Of a stretch of 64,000 nt of DNA, positions 9,194 to 18,763 are shown piece after piece. Origin of the DNA: an uncultured Bacteroidota bacterium. GTDB lineage: Bacteria > Bacteroidota > Bacteroidia > 2-12-FULL-35-15. The notes under the pieces were generated by a model. That model made no database searches and had not been told where the DNA came from. It was given only the letters and a program-made list of their open reading frames with translations. The DNA lies in the NCBI GenBank assembly GCA_903926385.1, contig CAIYIS010000008.1:30791-94790 (forward strand), in the 5' to 3' direction. Position numbers and translations under genes: made by a program. The first letter of the stretch is position 1, and each line of letters opens with the position of its first letter.

Positions 9194-10744
9194 CTAGTGA
9201 ACAGCCGAAACATCTACTTTTTGAATATTCAGGGTGTTTAAGTCAATGCGTCTGATACGCGCTTTTCTACGGTATTCGCTGATTATTTCTAATATGTCGT
9301 AGTCGATAAAATTACATTCGCTTCCGTCAATGGTTAGTGTGCTATATTCTGGAACTTCATCCAAAACTTTTCTGAGTTTTACTTTGTTGAGAAATGAAAC
9401 ATTACTATTAAGTTTGATATAATATACAGGTGCGTTATTTTCCATTGTTTTAGTGATTTTATATTCTGCTTTGAAATTATTTCTGACAATATAATAGATA
9501 GAAATAAGTAACCCTATACAAACACCAATAAGTAAGTCGGAAAGCAAGATAACTATGATGGTAATGACAAACGGAATAAATTGTTTCCAGCCAAGACTCC
9601 ACATGTTTTGATATAATTTCGGCTTTGTAAGATTATAACCTGTAACGAGCAGTATTGCCGCCAATGAAGCATAGGGGATTTTGTTCAGTAAAAATGGAAC
9701 TAGCAAAACTGCAAGCAATAGAAAAAGACCATGTGTAAAAGCTGAAAGTTTAGTTCTGCCACCGGCATCAACATTGGCTGCACCTCTTACCACAACTGCG
9801 GTCATTGGAATCGCTCCTAACAATCCGCAAGTAATATTGCCAACACCCTGAGCGATCAGTTCACGATTAACAGGAGTGATTCGGTTTCTTTTGTCCAATT
9901 TGTCAATGGCTTCTATACAAAGTAATGTTTCCAATGTGGCAAGTAAACCAATAATAAGTCCATCTTTCCAGATTTCAGAAGATGAAAAAAACTTGGAGAA
10001 ATCGGGAAATGTGATACTGGCAAATATGTTCGAAGGAATATTAACAAGTTGAGTTTCCTTAAGTGAAAACCCAGAAACGGCATTAGTGAAAATGCAATTA
10101 GTAAGTATGCCAAATACAACCACAAGCAACGGTGCCGGAATTACCCTTAGTTTTTTGGTAAAAGGATGTTGCAGCACCAGCATTAGTATAATAGATACAA
10201 AAGTAATTAGTATAGCTCCTCTGGTAATGTGGAGATTGAAGTTCTCGATACTGTCGAAAAAGTGTTGTGAAGAAAACAAATTAAGGAAACCACTTGTCCA
10301 GAAATCAGGCTGGTCATAGCCAAGCGAGAGAGGAATCTGTTTGGAGATAAGAATAATTCCAATGGCGGCTAGCATCCCTTTGATAACGGCTGATGGGAAA
10401 TAATTTGCAATTCCGCCAAGCTTGAAAACACCTAAAGCAATCTGAAATAAACCTGCCACCATCACTGCTAACAGAAACACATGATAATCTCCAAGAGAAA
10501 TTATAGAGGCTGCCACAAGAGTTGTTAGTCCGGCTGCAGGGCCAGAAACAGCCAATGAGGAGCCACTTACCACTGCAACTACCAATCCTCCAATTATGCC
10601 TGAAAGTAGACCTGCATAAAGCGGTGCTCCTGATGCAAGCGCAATTCCCAAGCATAAAGGCAATGCTACCAAAAATACGGAAAGTCCCGCAGATAAATCG
10701 TGTTTTAGCCAAACAATGCGGTAATACTTTAGTTTACGTCTCAT
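9194..10744 (-). CDS. SulP family inorganic anion transporter with STAS domain
   Basis: A 516-residue SLC26/SulP transporter. The N-terminal DLSAGLSVFLVALPLCLGIALASG and following SGPAAGLT glycine-rich segments are the family signature. Some 11-14 membrane helices follow, then a C-terminal STAS domain from about residue 435 (LTIDGSECNFIDYD). Substrates in the family include sulfate, bicarbonate and other small anions. Many Bacteroidota SulP proteins pair with carbonic anhydrase and are predicted bicarbonate transporters, but no carbonic anhydrase lies here. The stop of the upstream T9SS gene is 2 bases away, which suggests translational coupling. Confidence 0.92.
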   Translation of the reverse strand: MRRKLKYYRIVWLKHDLSAGLSVFLVALPLCLGIALASGAPLYAGLLSGIIGGLVVAVVSGSSLAVSGPAAGLTTLVAASIISLGDYHVFLLAVMVAGLFQIALGVFKLGGIANYFPSAVIKGMLAAIGIILISKQIPLSLGYDQPDFWTSGFLNLFSSQHFFDSIENFNLHITRGAILITFVSIILMLVLQHPFTKKLRVIPAPLLVVVFGILTNCIFTNAVSGFSLKETQLVNIPSNIFASITFPDFSKFFSSSEIWKDGLIIGLLATLETLLCIEAIDKLDKRNRITPVNRELIAQGVGNITCGLLGAIPMTAVVVRGAANVDAGGRTKLSAFTHGLFLLLAVLLVPFLLNKIPYASLAAILLVTGYNLTKPKLYQNMWSLGWKQFIPFVITIIVILLSDLLIGVCIGLLISIYYIVRNNFKAEYKITKTMENNAPVYYIKLNSNVSFLNKVKLRKVLDEVPEYSTLTIDGSECNFIDYDILEIISEYRRKARIRRIDLNTLNIQKVDVSAVH

Positions 10745-10746
10745 TT

Positions 10747-12321
10747 TTATTCTGTCTTAATTATTTTTCTTGTTATAGTTCCTTCAGTCGTTCTCAATAA
10801 AATCAAATACAAACCATTTTTCAGTTCCGTTAAATCTAATTGGTAATTGTACATCCCTTTTGGTTTTTGACGAAGGTCAATTGTTTTTAAAAGAACACCT
10901 GATGTGTTGTACAAACTAAGAGTCAAAACATCAGCAGCAGGAAGTTGTAGGTTAATATTTGTAACATTGCTGGTTGGATTGGGATTAACTTGCATTTGCG
11001 TTTCCTGTGAAAAAATATTTTTTTTTACATCCAGCAATACATCTAACAATTCCATGTATTCACCTATGGTTGGCACATCGAGATATTTTCCATTAATAGC
11101 AGATTGATTGACGTATTGACCTAACAGAGCAGTGATGGAATCTTTTAATGTAGTATTAATGACTGAAGCATTCAAAGTGTAGGCTTTTATAAGCCATCTA
11201 TAGCCTGTTGCCGAACTGCAGGTGTAGGAATAATCAACAAGATTTTTAACTGCACGGTACATCATGCTGTCGATTGTGGTTGCAAAAATATTATTCAGAG
11301 GTAAATGTTGAATGGTATTCGTGATGTTCTGAATAATCAAGTTGTGATATCTGGAATTTGCATTGTGTCCATCTACCCAACGTCCATTTAATAATTGCCC
11401 AGGATACGCGGCATATCGGATGTTGTTTATGGCTGTTGTTAAATAAGAACTGTCAGCGGTGAATTCAAAGGCTCGTGTTACTCCAAGTGAAACAAAGGTA
11501 TTGTAGTTATAATTGACATTAAACTTCAATGGTTTCAGATAATCGGCAATAGAAATAGCAATATTTTTGTAATTCAGATTTCCTGTGTATGTATATGCAT
11601 CGGCATAAGTATTTGCAATTACTCCGGCATCAAACTTAAACTCTCCGCTTCCTTTATCATCTGTTATCCATCCGTTCTGGAGAACATTTACAGAGTCTGT
11701 ACCACATGAATTAAGGAAATTCTGAATAATAGTTGTAAAGAAAGGGTCTCCGTATGTGCGCAAATCAGGGAACGGAAACGCACCATTTGGCAATTGCATA
11801 GTTGCCAAACTATCGAGGGCACTTGTGGCCCAATTTTCATATAACGCTTTACGAACTAGGTCGCTTTCTCGACTGGCAATCTTTAACAGTCCCGCTGCAG
11901 TTTCTGCACTTGTTCTTAAAAAGATAGAATGAGGCTGATAAAGTGGAGGGTTAAGGCCTTTTGCGGTCCTCCATAGATTTGCATACACAGAGCTATCGGC
12001 TGCTATCAGTGCTCTTTCAAGTAAAATTGAATTCTGTAACGAGAGCCAGTTAGTATTACTCACCAATGTATAATAAGTTTCTGATGCATCAGGAAGTCCA
12101 CCTTGATTTGAATAAACAGATTTGAGTACCTCGCTTAAGGAATCGATATGATACAAATCCTGATGGTGGAGTGCTGTGTCTATTGCCACCTGAATTGCCC
12201 CAATCTGACTTTGCTGACCCCCTGTCAAATTCTGCACAGCTCCGCAATTCTGAGCTTCTGCACGAGAAATAGAAATCGTTGCAATTGCAGCAATAATCAA
12301 TAAATGTGTAATAAATTTCAT
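10747..12321 (-). CDS. Secreted T9SS type A protein, possibly alpha/alpha-toroid
   Basis: A 524-residue exported protein with a signal peptide (about 1-23, ending SRAEAQ) and a C-terminal T9SS type A sorting domain of about 80 residues (MQVNPNPTSN, YNTSGVLLKTID, LKNGLYLILL). The body is helix-rich with repeated LLKIASRES, ALDSLATMQLPNG and ITNTIQHL segments. This fits an (alpha/alpha) toroid fold of the kind used by polysaccharide lyases and glycosidases, but I cannot assign a family or catalytic residues. It ends 2 bases before the SulP gene, an unusual pairing. Confidence 0.75.
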   Translation of the reverse strand: MKFITHLLIIAAIATISISRAEAQNCGAVQNLTGGQQSQIGAIQVAIDTALHHQDLYHIDSLSEVLKSVYSNQGGLPDASETYYTLVSNTNWLSLQNSILLERALIAADSSVYANLWRTAKGLNPPLYQPHSIFLRTSAETAAGLLKIASRESDLVRKALYENWATSALDSLATMQLPNGAFPFPDLRTYGDPFFTTIIQNFLNSCGTDSVNVLQNGWITDDKGSGEFKFDAGVIANTYADAYTYTGNLNYKNIAISIADYLKPLKFNVNYNYNTFVSLGVTRAFEFTADSSYLTTAINNIRYAAYPGQLLNGRWVDGHNANSRYHNLIIQNITNTIQHLPLNNIFATTIDSMMYRAVKNLVDYSYTCSSATGYRWLIKAYTLNASVINTTLKDSITALLGQYVNQSAINGKYLDVPTIGEYMELLDVLLDVKKNIFSQETQMQVNPNPTSNVTNINLQLPAADVLTLSLYNTSGVLLKTIDLRQKPKGMYNYQLDLTELKNGLYLILLRTTEGTITRKIIKTE

Positions 12322-12384
12322 TAAGTAAAGGAAAGGAATTTAGGTAAATGCAGTTTCATTTGTGCATTCTATTAAATTGAATGG

Positions 12385-12392
12385 CAAAATTA
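12385..12392 (-). promoter_or_regulatory. Candidate -7 box upstream of the T9SS-SulP gene pair
   Basis: On the minus strand this reads TAATTTTG, a match to TAnnTTTG, 64 bases before the start at 12321. The rest of 12322-12605 is AT-rich spacer without a recognisable gene. Confidence 0.3.
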
Positions 12393-12605
12393 AACAATTT
12401 TAAACTAATAGAGCCATGTTTTGTACTTGAAAGAATCTCTTTTTTTATTCTACAAGCTACTAGGCGGATGTTAACACTTAATAAAAATATTTTACCCTTT
12501 TTTCAGTAAACTAAAACAGATTTATTTGCGCTAATTACAATTAAGCATTTTTACTACCTTCTCAGAATGCTGATATTTTAAAATTCGATTTTAGCTTCCG
12601 AGTAT

Positions 12606-13325
12606 TTAAATCCAGCCTTTGATTTTATAATATGCAATGGCGCAATATTCGCGCATTACAATAATCTCGTATTGTAAATAACTCCAAAGATTATAACGCA
12701 GAGAAAGCGTTTTAACTCTTGTGTCGTTGGAATTTTGTACGTCTTTTATTTTTTCTTCGTCAATAGGTATTTCGAATGCCGGCATTCCTTCGGTATGTGT
12801 AAAGCCTGCCTTCATAAAAGTTTTTACAGCACGATACATGTGTTCGGGTGAAGTGACAAGAAGTACTGACAATTTATCTTTATTACTCCCTTCTATTTCG
12901 GCCAAATTGAGCGCCTGAGAACGGGTATTAAAACCAAGCGGGGCGAACTGAATTCGAGAAGAATCAATGCCATTCACCACCAGCTGATGTGCAGTAAGAG
13001 CAAGCTGATTCAAACTATCAGTTTGTCCATAAGGATGAGCAATAATTATTCTGGCTGATTGAAAGCGTTTTCCTGCCTTAGCAGTGTACCAAGTTCTAAT
13101 CAATCCATCAGGACTTGGCATTCCACTACCGCCCATCAACACGATAACGTCAGGCTTACGAGTTATTTCTGAATTAGAGGTTCCAAGCCAATGATAAGCG
13201 TTATAAGGCAAATCAGTAAATGCAATGATAAGAAGTATGAAAGAAAAAATCCCCAGTGAATAAATCAACTGCCAAAAAAATCTCAGCAAATGTTTTTTCA
13301 CTTTAAAAAAAAACTCCTTGTTCAT
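12606..13325 (-). CDS. YdcF/SanA family (DUF218) membrane-anchored protein
   Basis: A DUF218 protein of 239 residues. I place the start at 13325 (MNKEFFFK), because an earlier in-frame Met at 13358 would overlap the upstream gene. One N-terminal membrane anchor (about residues 15-37) is followed by a periplasmic domain with the family motifs DVIVLMGGSGMPSPDG, NTRSQALNLA and LLVTSPEHMYRA. Relatives such as SanA/ElyC/YdcF are linked to envelope or peptidoglycan precursor homeostasis; biochemical activity is unproven. The start codon follows the stop of the netrin-like gene by about one base, so the two are probably co-translated. Confidence 0.85.
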   Translation of the reverse strand: MNKEFFFKVKKHLLRFFWQLIYSLGIFSFILLIIAFTDLPYNAYHWLGTSNSEITRKPDVIVLMGGSGMPSPDGLIRTWYTAKAGKRFQSARIIIAHPYGQTDSLNQLALTAHQLVVNGIDSSRIQFAPLGFNTRSQALNLAEIEGSNKDKLSVLLVTSPEHMYRAVKTFMKAGFTHTEGMPAFEIPIDEEKIKDVQNSNDTRVKTLSLRYNLWSYLQYEIIVMREYCAIAYYKIKGWI

Positions 13326-13326
13326 T

Positions 13327-13917
13327 TTATTTCTTTTTTCGACTAAAAAAGTAAACAACTGTCATGGTGACTATAGAAACAAGTACTAACACTAACTTAT
13401 TAATGTTGCTGGGCTGGTCGTTATGAGGCTTTAGTTCTTTTTGTTGGTCGTTGAGTTGATTGTTAATCGCAAATGTTTTTATGCCTAATGTTGTTTTCAG
13501 AAATTGTTTTTCCTGTTCGAATGTTCTTGCGGCCACTGCAGCATAATAATCCTGCATGGCATCAGCAAAAAATTTACGACTGTGAGTACACAAAGTAACA
13601 GTAAGCATATCAAATTTCTGAAAAGTTGTGTACATAAGCCATTGCTCTCCTTTTTCAAAACTCATCAGACAGGAAGAAGCACAATCAAAATCTACACGCA
13701 CATGCTGAGAAACACTTCCCTTATAAAGTTCCTGAATAGTGAAATAAGCTGTACTTATTCCTTCCTTTCCGCAAGGCCCAACAGAGTCAACATTGCCAAT
13801 GAAAATAACATCGTAGCCTTTCGTTAGCTCAGCGGTAATAGGTGATAAAGATTCACACTTACATCCGAAAGAATAAAATGAAATAAAAAAAAAGAAATTG
13901 GCTAAAAAAAAACGCAT
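13327..13917 (-). CDS. Exported netrin/TIMP-like (NTR) domain protein with C-terminal anchor
   Basis: A 196-residue protein with a signal peptide (about 1-18) and the mature N-terminus CKCESLSP. The pattern that follows (DVIFIGNVDSV, FTIQELYKG, VRVDFDCASSC, GEQWLMYTT, LCTHSRKF) matches the tissue-inhibitor-of-metalloprotease/netrin OB-fold with its Cys pairs. A Lys/Gln-rich linker leads to a C-terminal membrane helix (about 172-190) and basic KKK tail. It is likely a surface or periplasmic domain tethered at its C-terminus. The partner is unknown. It directly precedes the DUF218 gene. Confidence 0.7.
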   Translation of the reverse strand: MRFFLANFFFFISFYSFGCKCESLSPITAELTKGYDVIFIGNVDSVGPCGKEGISTAYFTIQELYKGSVSQHVRVDFDCASSCLMSFEKGEQWLMYTTFQKFDMLTVTLCTHSRKFFADAMQDYYAAVAARTFEQEKQFLKTTLGIKTFAINNQLNDQQKELKPHNDQPSNINKLVLVLVSIVTMTVVYFFSRKKK

Positions 13918-13929
13918 GAATAGAATTTA

Positions 13930-14595
13930 CTATTTCGCAATAATAAATTTCCCATGGATACTTTCTTTCGAATCAAACTGTATCAAATAAGTGTATACCC
14001 CGGAATTCAACATAGAAAGATCAAATCTATTCTCTTGATTTCCGTTCACAGTTTCCTTCATCATAAGTTTTCCGGTTATATCGAAAATTTGTAAGGAGGC
14101 CCGACTATTAATACCACTCACCAAAAGCGATTGCTGAAGCGATTCATAAAAGGCAGTAATCACTGGTTCAGAATTATTCTCAACCAAAACAGAAGAACAT
14201 GAAGAAGGTGAAAATGTAATAGAAGGACAAATTGTCATCGGACCAGAATAATTAATAATATTGGCGCCCGCTTCATAAGATAAGCCAAAAACGTTAGCTG
14301 TTGGTGAGCCTATAAATGTAGCTCCGTTTTGAAGCATTACAAAAGCATAAGCCGACCCTCCCATTTGATAAGTACCTCCTGAAAGCACATGTACAAAACG
14401 AGTACAACATGTAGAACTATCAATCAAAACCCCACCGGAACAGACAACAGCTGAGAGAAAAGAATTGGTAGTAGGATGTTGAACCGTGGTTCCTGACACT
14501 GTTAAATCGTATGTAGTCTGACCTGTACATTGAGCTTTGCCAGATGTTAGAACGAATAATAAACAGACAACAATTAACGTAATGTTTTTTTTCAT
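13930..14595 (-). CDS. Small secreted T9SS type A cargo protein
   Basis: A 221-residue protein with a signal peptide (1-21, ending GKA) and a C-terminal type A sorting domain (SLQIFDITGKLM, LSMLNSGVYTYLIQF, KFIIAK). The ~110-residue mature part is rich in Thr, Ser, Gly and Cys (VVCSGG, STCCTRFVH, SCSSV), probably a beta-sandwich or beta-helix. No catalytic motif or known family is visible. It lies 12 bases upstream of the netrin-like gene on the same strand. Confidence 0.75.
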   Translation of the reverse strand: MKKNITLIVVCLLFVLTSGKAQCTGQTTYDLTVSGTTVQHPTTNSFLSAVVCSGGVLIDSSTCCTRFVHVLSGGTYQMGGSAYAFVMLQNGATFIGSPTANVFGLSYEAGANIINYSGPMTICPSITFSPSSCSSVLVENNSEPVITAFYESLQQSLLVSGINSRASLQIFDITGKLMMKETVNGNQENRFDLSMLNSGVYTYLIQFDSKESIHGKFIIAK

Positions 14596-14630
14596 GGTTA
14601 TAAAGTTTAAATTTTTGATTAAAATAATAT

Positions 14631-16118
14631 TTAGATTTCACTTTTCATACTCTTCACAAAGGAAACACTTTTTTCTATCTCAGTATACATTACTTTATCC
14701 GAATAAATAAAAGAAACTTCCTTTCTATAGGTATCAACAATTTGTTCCAATGCAGGTGAAGATTTTAGTGGCCGTCTGAATTCCAGTGCTTGTGTTGCAT
14801 TCATCAACTCGATAGCCAATATTCGTTGTAGATTCTCCACTACCTTATAACATTTAGTAGCAGCATTAGCTCCCATCGACACATGATCTTCCTGCCCGTT
14901 TGAGCTAACAATGGAATCAATAGAAGCTGGAGAACACAATTGTTTGTTTTGACTAACAATACTTGCAGCTGTATATTGCGGAATCATGAATCCTGAATTT
15001 AATCCTGGTTTAGCAACCAGAAAAGCAGGCAATCCACGTAAGCCGGCAATCAACTGATAGGTTCTTCTTTCAGAAATATTTCCAAGCTCGGCAAGTGCAA
15101 TAGCTAAAAAATCTAACGCTAAAGCCAGTGGTTGACCATGAAAATTACCTCCCGAAATTATTTCATCTTCCTCCGGAAAGATAGTAGGATTATCAGTTAC
15201 CGAATTAATCTCCGTTAAAATCACAGAAGTGGCATAATCTATTGCATCTTTTGAAGCCCCATGTACCTGAGGAATGCAGCGGAATGAATAGGGATCCTGT
15301 ACATGTTTTTTAGGTTGAGAAATTAGTTGGCTACCTTCTAATATATTTGAAATAAATTCTGCTGTTTTCATCTGCCCTTTATGAGGACGAATGGTATGAA
15401 GATGTTTTTTGAAAGGCTCTATCCTTCCATCAAATGCTTCAAGCGAAATGGCTGCAATGGTGTCAGCGCAATTACTGAGTCGTTGACTTTGCATTATATT
15501 CCAAACTCCGTAAGCACTCATAAACTGTGTACCATTCAGTAAAGCCAGCCCTTCTTTCGATTTTAATTGAACCGGCTCCATTTTCAACTCTCTCAAAACT
15601 TCAACCGCCAATCTTTTTTTGCCCTCATAATAAACTTCTCCCATACCTATTAAAGGTAGGGATAAATGCGCCAATGGAGAAAGATCGCCCGATGCTCCTA
15701 ACGAACCTTGTTGATACACCACCGGCAAAATATCATTATTGTAAAAATCTACAAGGCGTTGCACCGTTTGCAACTGCACTCCCGACTTGCCATATGACAA
15801 GGACTGAACCTTGAGCAACAACATAAGCTTTACTACCGGAGCGGGCACTTCGTCACCAGTTCCGCAAGCGTGCGACATAACCAGATTGGTTTGTAATTGT
15901 TCCAAATCTTTGTCGGGTATCAACACATCACATAAAGAGCCAAAACCAGTATTGATACCATATATAGCACCTCCGTGCTGAGCAATTTTTTTCTCCAGAA
16001 AAGTTCTGCAATCAGTTATATTGGCTTTTACTTCTTCCGACAATGCCAACGTTTTTTTTGACAAAACAATTTCAGAAATGGTTTTAATATCCAGTGTTTT
16101 TGTTGTGATGTAATGCAT
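14631..16118 (-). CDS. hutH: Histidine ammonia-lyase
   Basis: A 495-residue MIO-type aromatic amino acid lyase that deaminates L-histidine to urocanate. The MIO cofactor triad Ala142-Ser143-Gly144 lies in LGASGDLSPLAH. The catalytic tyrosine is Tyr53 (YGINTGFG). Ser82-His83 form the selectivity pair typical of histidine rather than tyrosine lyases. These numbers coincide with those of the characterised Pseudomonas enzyme, so the start is well supported. Other hut genes are absent here; the gene instead follows hisS, with 45 bases between them that contain two TGCGCA words (16135-16148). Confidence 0.93.
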   Translation of the reverse strand: MHYITTKTLDIKTISEIVLSKKTLALSEEVKANITDCRTFLEKKIAQHGGAIYGINTGFGSLCDVLIPDKDLEQLQTNLVMSHACGTGDEVPAPVVKLMLLLKVQSLSYGKSGVQLQTVQRLVDFYNNDILPVVYQQGSLGASGDLSPLAHLSLPLIGMGEVYYEGKKRLAVEVLRELKMEPVQLKSKEGLALLNGTQFMSAYGVWNIMQSQRLSNCADTIAAISLEAFDGRIEPFKKHLHTIRPHKGQMKTAEFISNILEGSQLISQPKKHVQDPYSFRCIPQVHGASKDAIDYATSVILTEINSVTDNPTIFPEEDEIISGGNFHGQPLALALDFLAIALAELGNISERRTYQLIAGLRGLPAFLVAKPGLNSGFMIPQYTAASIVSQNKQLCSPASIDSIVSSNGQEDHVSMGANAATKCYKVVENLQRILAIELMNATQALEFRRPLKSSPALEQIVDTYRKEVSFIYSDKVMYTEIEKSVSFVKSMKSEI

Positions 16119-16163
16119 GATTATATTGTAATAATGCGCAAGTGCGCAATGTTCTTTCTAAAT

Positions 16164-17528
16164 TTATTTAACCGAATTAATTATTGTTTCTATATCTATT
16201 TTTGTTTGCTCGCCTGAGGTCATATTTTTAAAGGTAAGCAAACCGCTGTTCATCTCGTCACTGCCAACAATAACCACATAGGGAATTTTTTTATCATCTG
16301 CATAACTCATTTGCTTTTTCATTTTGGCTTTGGCATCGGGATACAATTCTGAATTTACTCCAGCTTTGCGAACCTTAGCAAGTAAAGGAAGGCAATAGTT
16401 TTGTTCTGCTTCGCCAAAGGTTACAAACAGTAATTTGGTAGAAGCAGAAACCGATTCAGGAAAAAGATTTAGTTCATTCAACACATCATAAATTCGGTCG
16501 GCACCAAACGAAATACCTACTCCGCTCATATTCGGCAAACCAAATATTCCGGTTAAATCATCATACCGTCCTCCTCCGCATATACTGCTGGACAATGAAC
16601 CTGCATTGGCTTTTACCTCAAAAATAGCTCCTGTATAATAGTTCAATCCGCGGGCAAGCGTAATATCAAGTTCGAGTGTTGATTGCTCGCTAATACCAGC
16701 TGATGGTTTTGAAAATATAAATTCTAATTCTTCTATCCCTTTTAATCCAACAGCAGATGTGGATAAAAGTGTTTTTAAAAAATTCAATTTTTCGGTTGTT
16801 GTTCCTTTAAATTCAATCAAAGGTTGCAGCTTTTTAATTGCCTCCTCCCCTACTCCTTTTTCGGCAAGTTCTTTATTCACTCCTTCAACTCCTATCTTAT
16901 CCAGCTTATCGATAGCCACAGTGATATCAATAATTTTGTCGGCTTCACCAATCACTTCGGCAATGCCGCTCAAAATTTTACGATTATTGATTTTAATAAT
17001 TACCGGTAAATTTAATCGTGTAAAAACATCGTCAATCAATTGAACCAACTCCACCTCGTTAAGCAGCGAATTACTACCAATAACATCAGCATCGCATTGA
17101 TAAAATTCTCTGTAACGTCCTTTTTGAGGTCGGTCGGCACGCCAAACAGGCTGAATTTGATATCGCTTAAATGGAAACGAAATTTCGTTTTGATGTTGAA
17201 CCACGTATCGAGCAAAGGGAACGGTAAGGTCGTAACGTAGTGCTTTTTCAGATATTTTGGAAGTGAGTTGCTTAATATTGGCATTTTGAAGTTCATTCAC
17301 ATCAATACCATTTAAAAAATCCCCGCTATTCAGAACCTTAAAAATAAGTCTGTCCCCTTCTTCACCATATTTCCCCATCAAGGTTTCCATGTTTTCCATA
17401 GCCGGGGTTTCTATCGGCAAAAAGCCATACAGCTGAAAAACCTGTTTTACAGTATCAAATATGTAATTTCGTCTCACCATTTCCTGAGGTGAAAAGTCGC
17501 GTGTGCCTTTGGGTATAGATGGTTTCAT
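16164..17528 (-). CDS. hisS: Histidyl-tRNA synthetase
   Basis: A 454-residue class IIa aminoacyl-tRNA synthetase that charges tRNA-His. The N-terminal [11 protein letters not shown], motif 2 ([19 protein letters not shown]), the histidine-A loop ([15 protein letters not shown]) and motif 3 ([11 protein letters not shown]) are intact. The C-terminal anticodon-binding domain starts near residue 360. Length is normal for the short-insert bacterial type. It is divergent from the small exported gene at 18163 across a 634-base gap that holds a 21-bp repeat array. Confidence 0.95.
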   Translation of the reverse strand: MKPSIPKGTRDFSPQEMVRRNYIFDTVKQVFQLYGFLPIETPAMENMETLMGKYGEEGDRLIFKVLNSGDFLNGIDVNELQNANIKQLTSKISEKALRYDLTVPFARYVVQHQNEISFPFKRYQIQPVWRADRPQKGRYREFYQCDADVIGSNSLLNEVELVQLIDDVFTRLNLPVIIKINNRKILSGIAEVIGEADKIIDITVAIDKLDKIGVEGVNKELAEKGVGEEAIKKLQPLIEFKGTTTEKLNFLKTLLSTSAVGLKGIEELEFIFSKPSAGISEQSTLELDITLARGLNYYTGAIFEVKANAGSLSSSICGGGRYDDLTGIFGLPNMSGVGISFGADRIYDVLNELNLFPESVSASTKLLFVTFGEAEQNYCLPLLAKVRKAGVNSELYPDAKAKMKKQMSYADDKKIPYVVIVGSDEMNSGLLTFKNMTSGEQTKIDIETIINSVK

Positions 17529-17755
17529 TTTGATTTTTTAGAGAAAATTAATCTTTACAAGTAATCTGAAGTATTATATCAGTAAAACAGCATTCTTTTC
17601 TCAATTTCTCATTTATTTTGGGTACGAATATCGGACTTTTTTTGCATTGGAAATAACAATTAAATTTTCTGCTCTCTTTGTTTTTAGGTAAATGCCCCTT
17701 CTGAGCTTTCCATTAAAGCACTTCAATTAGAATTCTGACAAGTTAGCAAAAACCT

Positions 17756-18028
17756 TTTGCATATGCGAAAGCCCTCTTTGCAGATGCGAAAGCCCTCCTT
17801 GCAGATGTGCAAGCCCTCCTTGCAGATGCGAAAGCCTTCCTTGCAGATGCGAAAGCCCTCCTTGCAGATGTGCAAGCCCCCTTTTCGTATACGCAAGCCC
17901 TCATTGCAGATGCGAAAGCCCTCTTTTCGTATGCGCAAGCCCTCATTGCAGATGCGAAAGCCCTCTTTTCGTATGCGCAAGCCCTCTTTGCAGATGCGAA
18001 AGCCCTCCTTGCAGATGCGAAAGCCACA
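17756..18028. repeat. 21-bp tandem array 1, 13 units in perfect register
   Basis: Thirteen consecutive 21-base units fill the hisS/18163 divergent intergenic region with no insertion or deletion between units. The main type is CTTGCAGATGCGAAAGCCCT plus one base. A second type, TTTTCGTATGCGCAAGCCCT, alternates with it in units 7-11. The second type resembles the reverse complement of the first at about 12 of 16 positions. Because 21 is a multiple of three the array is free of stops in several frames on both strands, which creates spurious reading frames. The flanks 17529-17755 and 18029-18110 hold nothing I can identify. Confidence 0.95.
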
Positions 18029-18110
18029 ATTCACCATGAAATTTGAACTCCGACATATTAATTCAATAAAAATTAAAAGACTAAATAAATCGTTTTGTCA
18101 GATTATTTTA

Positions 18111-18118
18111 TAGTTTTG
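18111..18118 (+). promoter_or_regulatory. Candidate -7 box for the first WCPELCPK gene
   Basis: TAGTTTTG matches TAnnTTTG and lies 44 bases before the ATG at 18163, just past the repeat array. A TTTTG word at 18093-18097 is upstream, but at a shorter spacing than the usual -33 element. Confidence 0.4.
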
Positions 18119-18162
18119 TAACCGAATAATTCACTTAATCTATAATATATTAAATTAAAATT

Positions 18163-18678
18163 ATGAAAAAACTTACATATTTATTATCGTTAGCTGTTGT
18201 TCTGTATTGCGTTTATGGCTTTGCCATCAAAAAAGAAAAAATCGCACCAGCGCCCACTCAAAAAGAATTAATCTTACAAGACTTATTAAAACTTCAGTAT
18301 GATTTGAAAGGCAACCCGGATTACATCCAACCCTTTAGTGCAATTTCTCCGACAGTGTTAAAAGATGGACGAATGAATTTGAATCAAAAACTGGGGTATG
18401 CGGCCACTGATGCTCAACATTTCGGTGTTATTTGTATCAATGATGTGATAAGTTTGCTACTTGAAAATGATGCAAATGTGATAAACAATTCGATTGTGTA
18501 TTATCCTATTCTCGACAAAACAACCAATCAGAACGGAATAGTATGTGTGGGAGCTCAACTTATTCAATATCCAGATAGAAGTTCGGAAGTAAAGGTGTCA
18601 TCAAATGCCAAGCATTATACTGCCAATTGGTGTCCTGAACTTTGTCCAAAAAATGCAGATGCCTCTTTAGTGAAATAG
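18163..18678 (+). CDS. Small exported protein with C-terminal WCPELCPK motif
   Basis: A 171-residue protein with an N-terminal hydrophobic signal or anchor (residues 4-21) and a soluble domain that ends in NWCPELCPK plus a 9-residue tail. It shares with the next gene the GYAATDAQHFGVICIND / GYLKGTENQHYGIINISD core and the two-cysteine C-terminus. The two are therefore paralogues of a family I do not recognise. The C-x3-C pair could bind a metal or form a disulphide. An inverted repeat around the stop (about 18668-18703) may be a weak terminator. Confidence 0.7.
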   Translation: MKKLTYLLSLAVVLYCVYGFAIKKEKIAPAPTQKELILQDLLKLQYDLKGNPDYIQPFSAISPTVLKDGRMNLNQKLGYAATDAQHFGVICINDVISLLLENDANVINNSIVYYPILDKTTNQNGIVCVGAQLIQYPDRSSEVKVSSNAKHYTANWCPELCPKNADASLVK

Positions 18679-18712
18679 ATTAAAAAAAAGTGTTTTTTTC
18701 ACTAAAAAAATA

Positions 18713-18720
18713 TAGATTTG
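18713..18720 (+). promoter_or_regulatory. Candidate -7 box for the second WCPELCPK gene
   Basis: TAGATTTG matches TAnnTTTG and lies 43 bases before the ATG at 18764. The element and its spacing closely mirror the one before the paralogous gene at 18163, which supports both. Confidence 0.4.
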
Positions 18721-18763
18721 CCAACATAATTATTAATTGATTTATACAACAAACAAAAAAACT

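Noticed and set aside
14631..16118. Tyrosine ammonia-lyase of an aryl-polyene or pigment pathway
   Set aside because: The selectivity pair is Ser82-His83, as in histidine lyases, and no aryl-polyene genes are nearby.
17756..18028. CRISPR array
   Set aside because: Units are contiguous with no unique spacers, and no cas genes are present anywhere in the window. The same applies to the other two arrays.
17723..18113. Long open frames on both strands inside array 1, encoding heptapeptide repeats
   Set aside because: A 21-base unit without stops is automatically open in several frames on both strands. No frame has a promoter, signal or sensible start, and the homologous-looking array 2 has in-frame stops.
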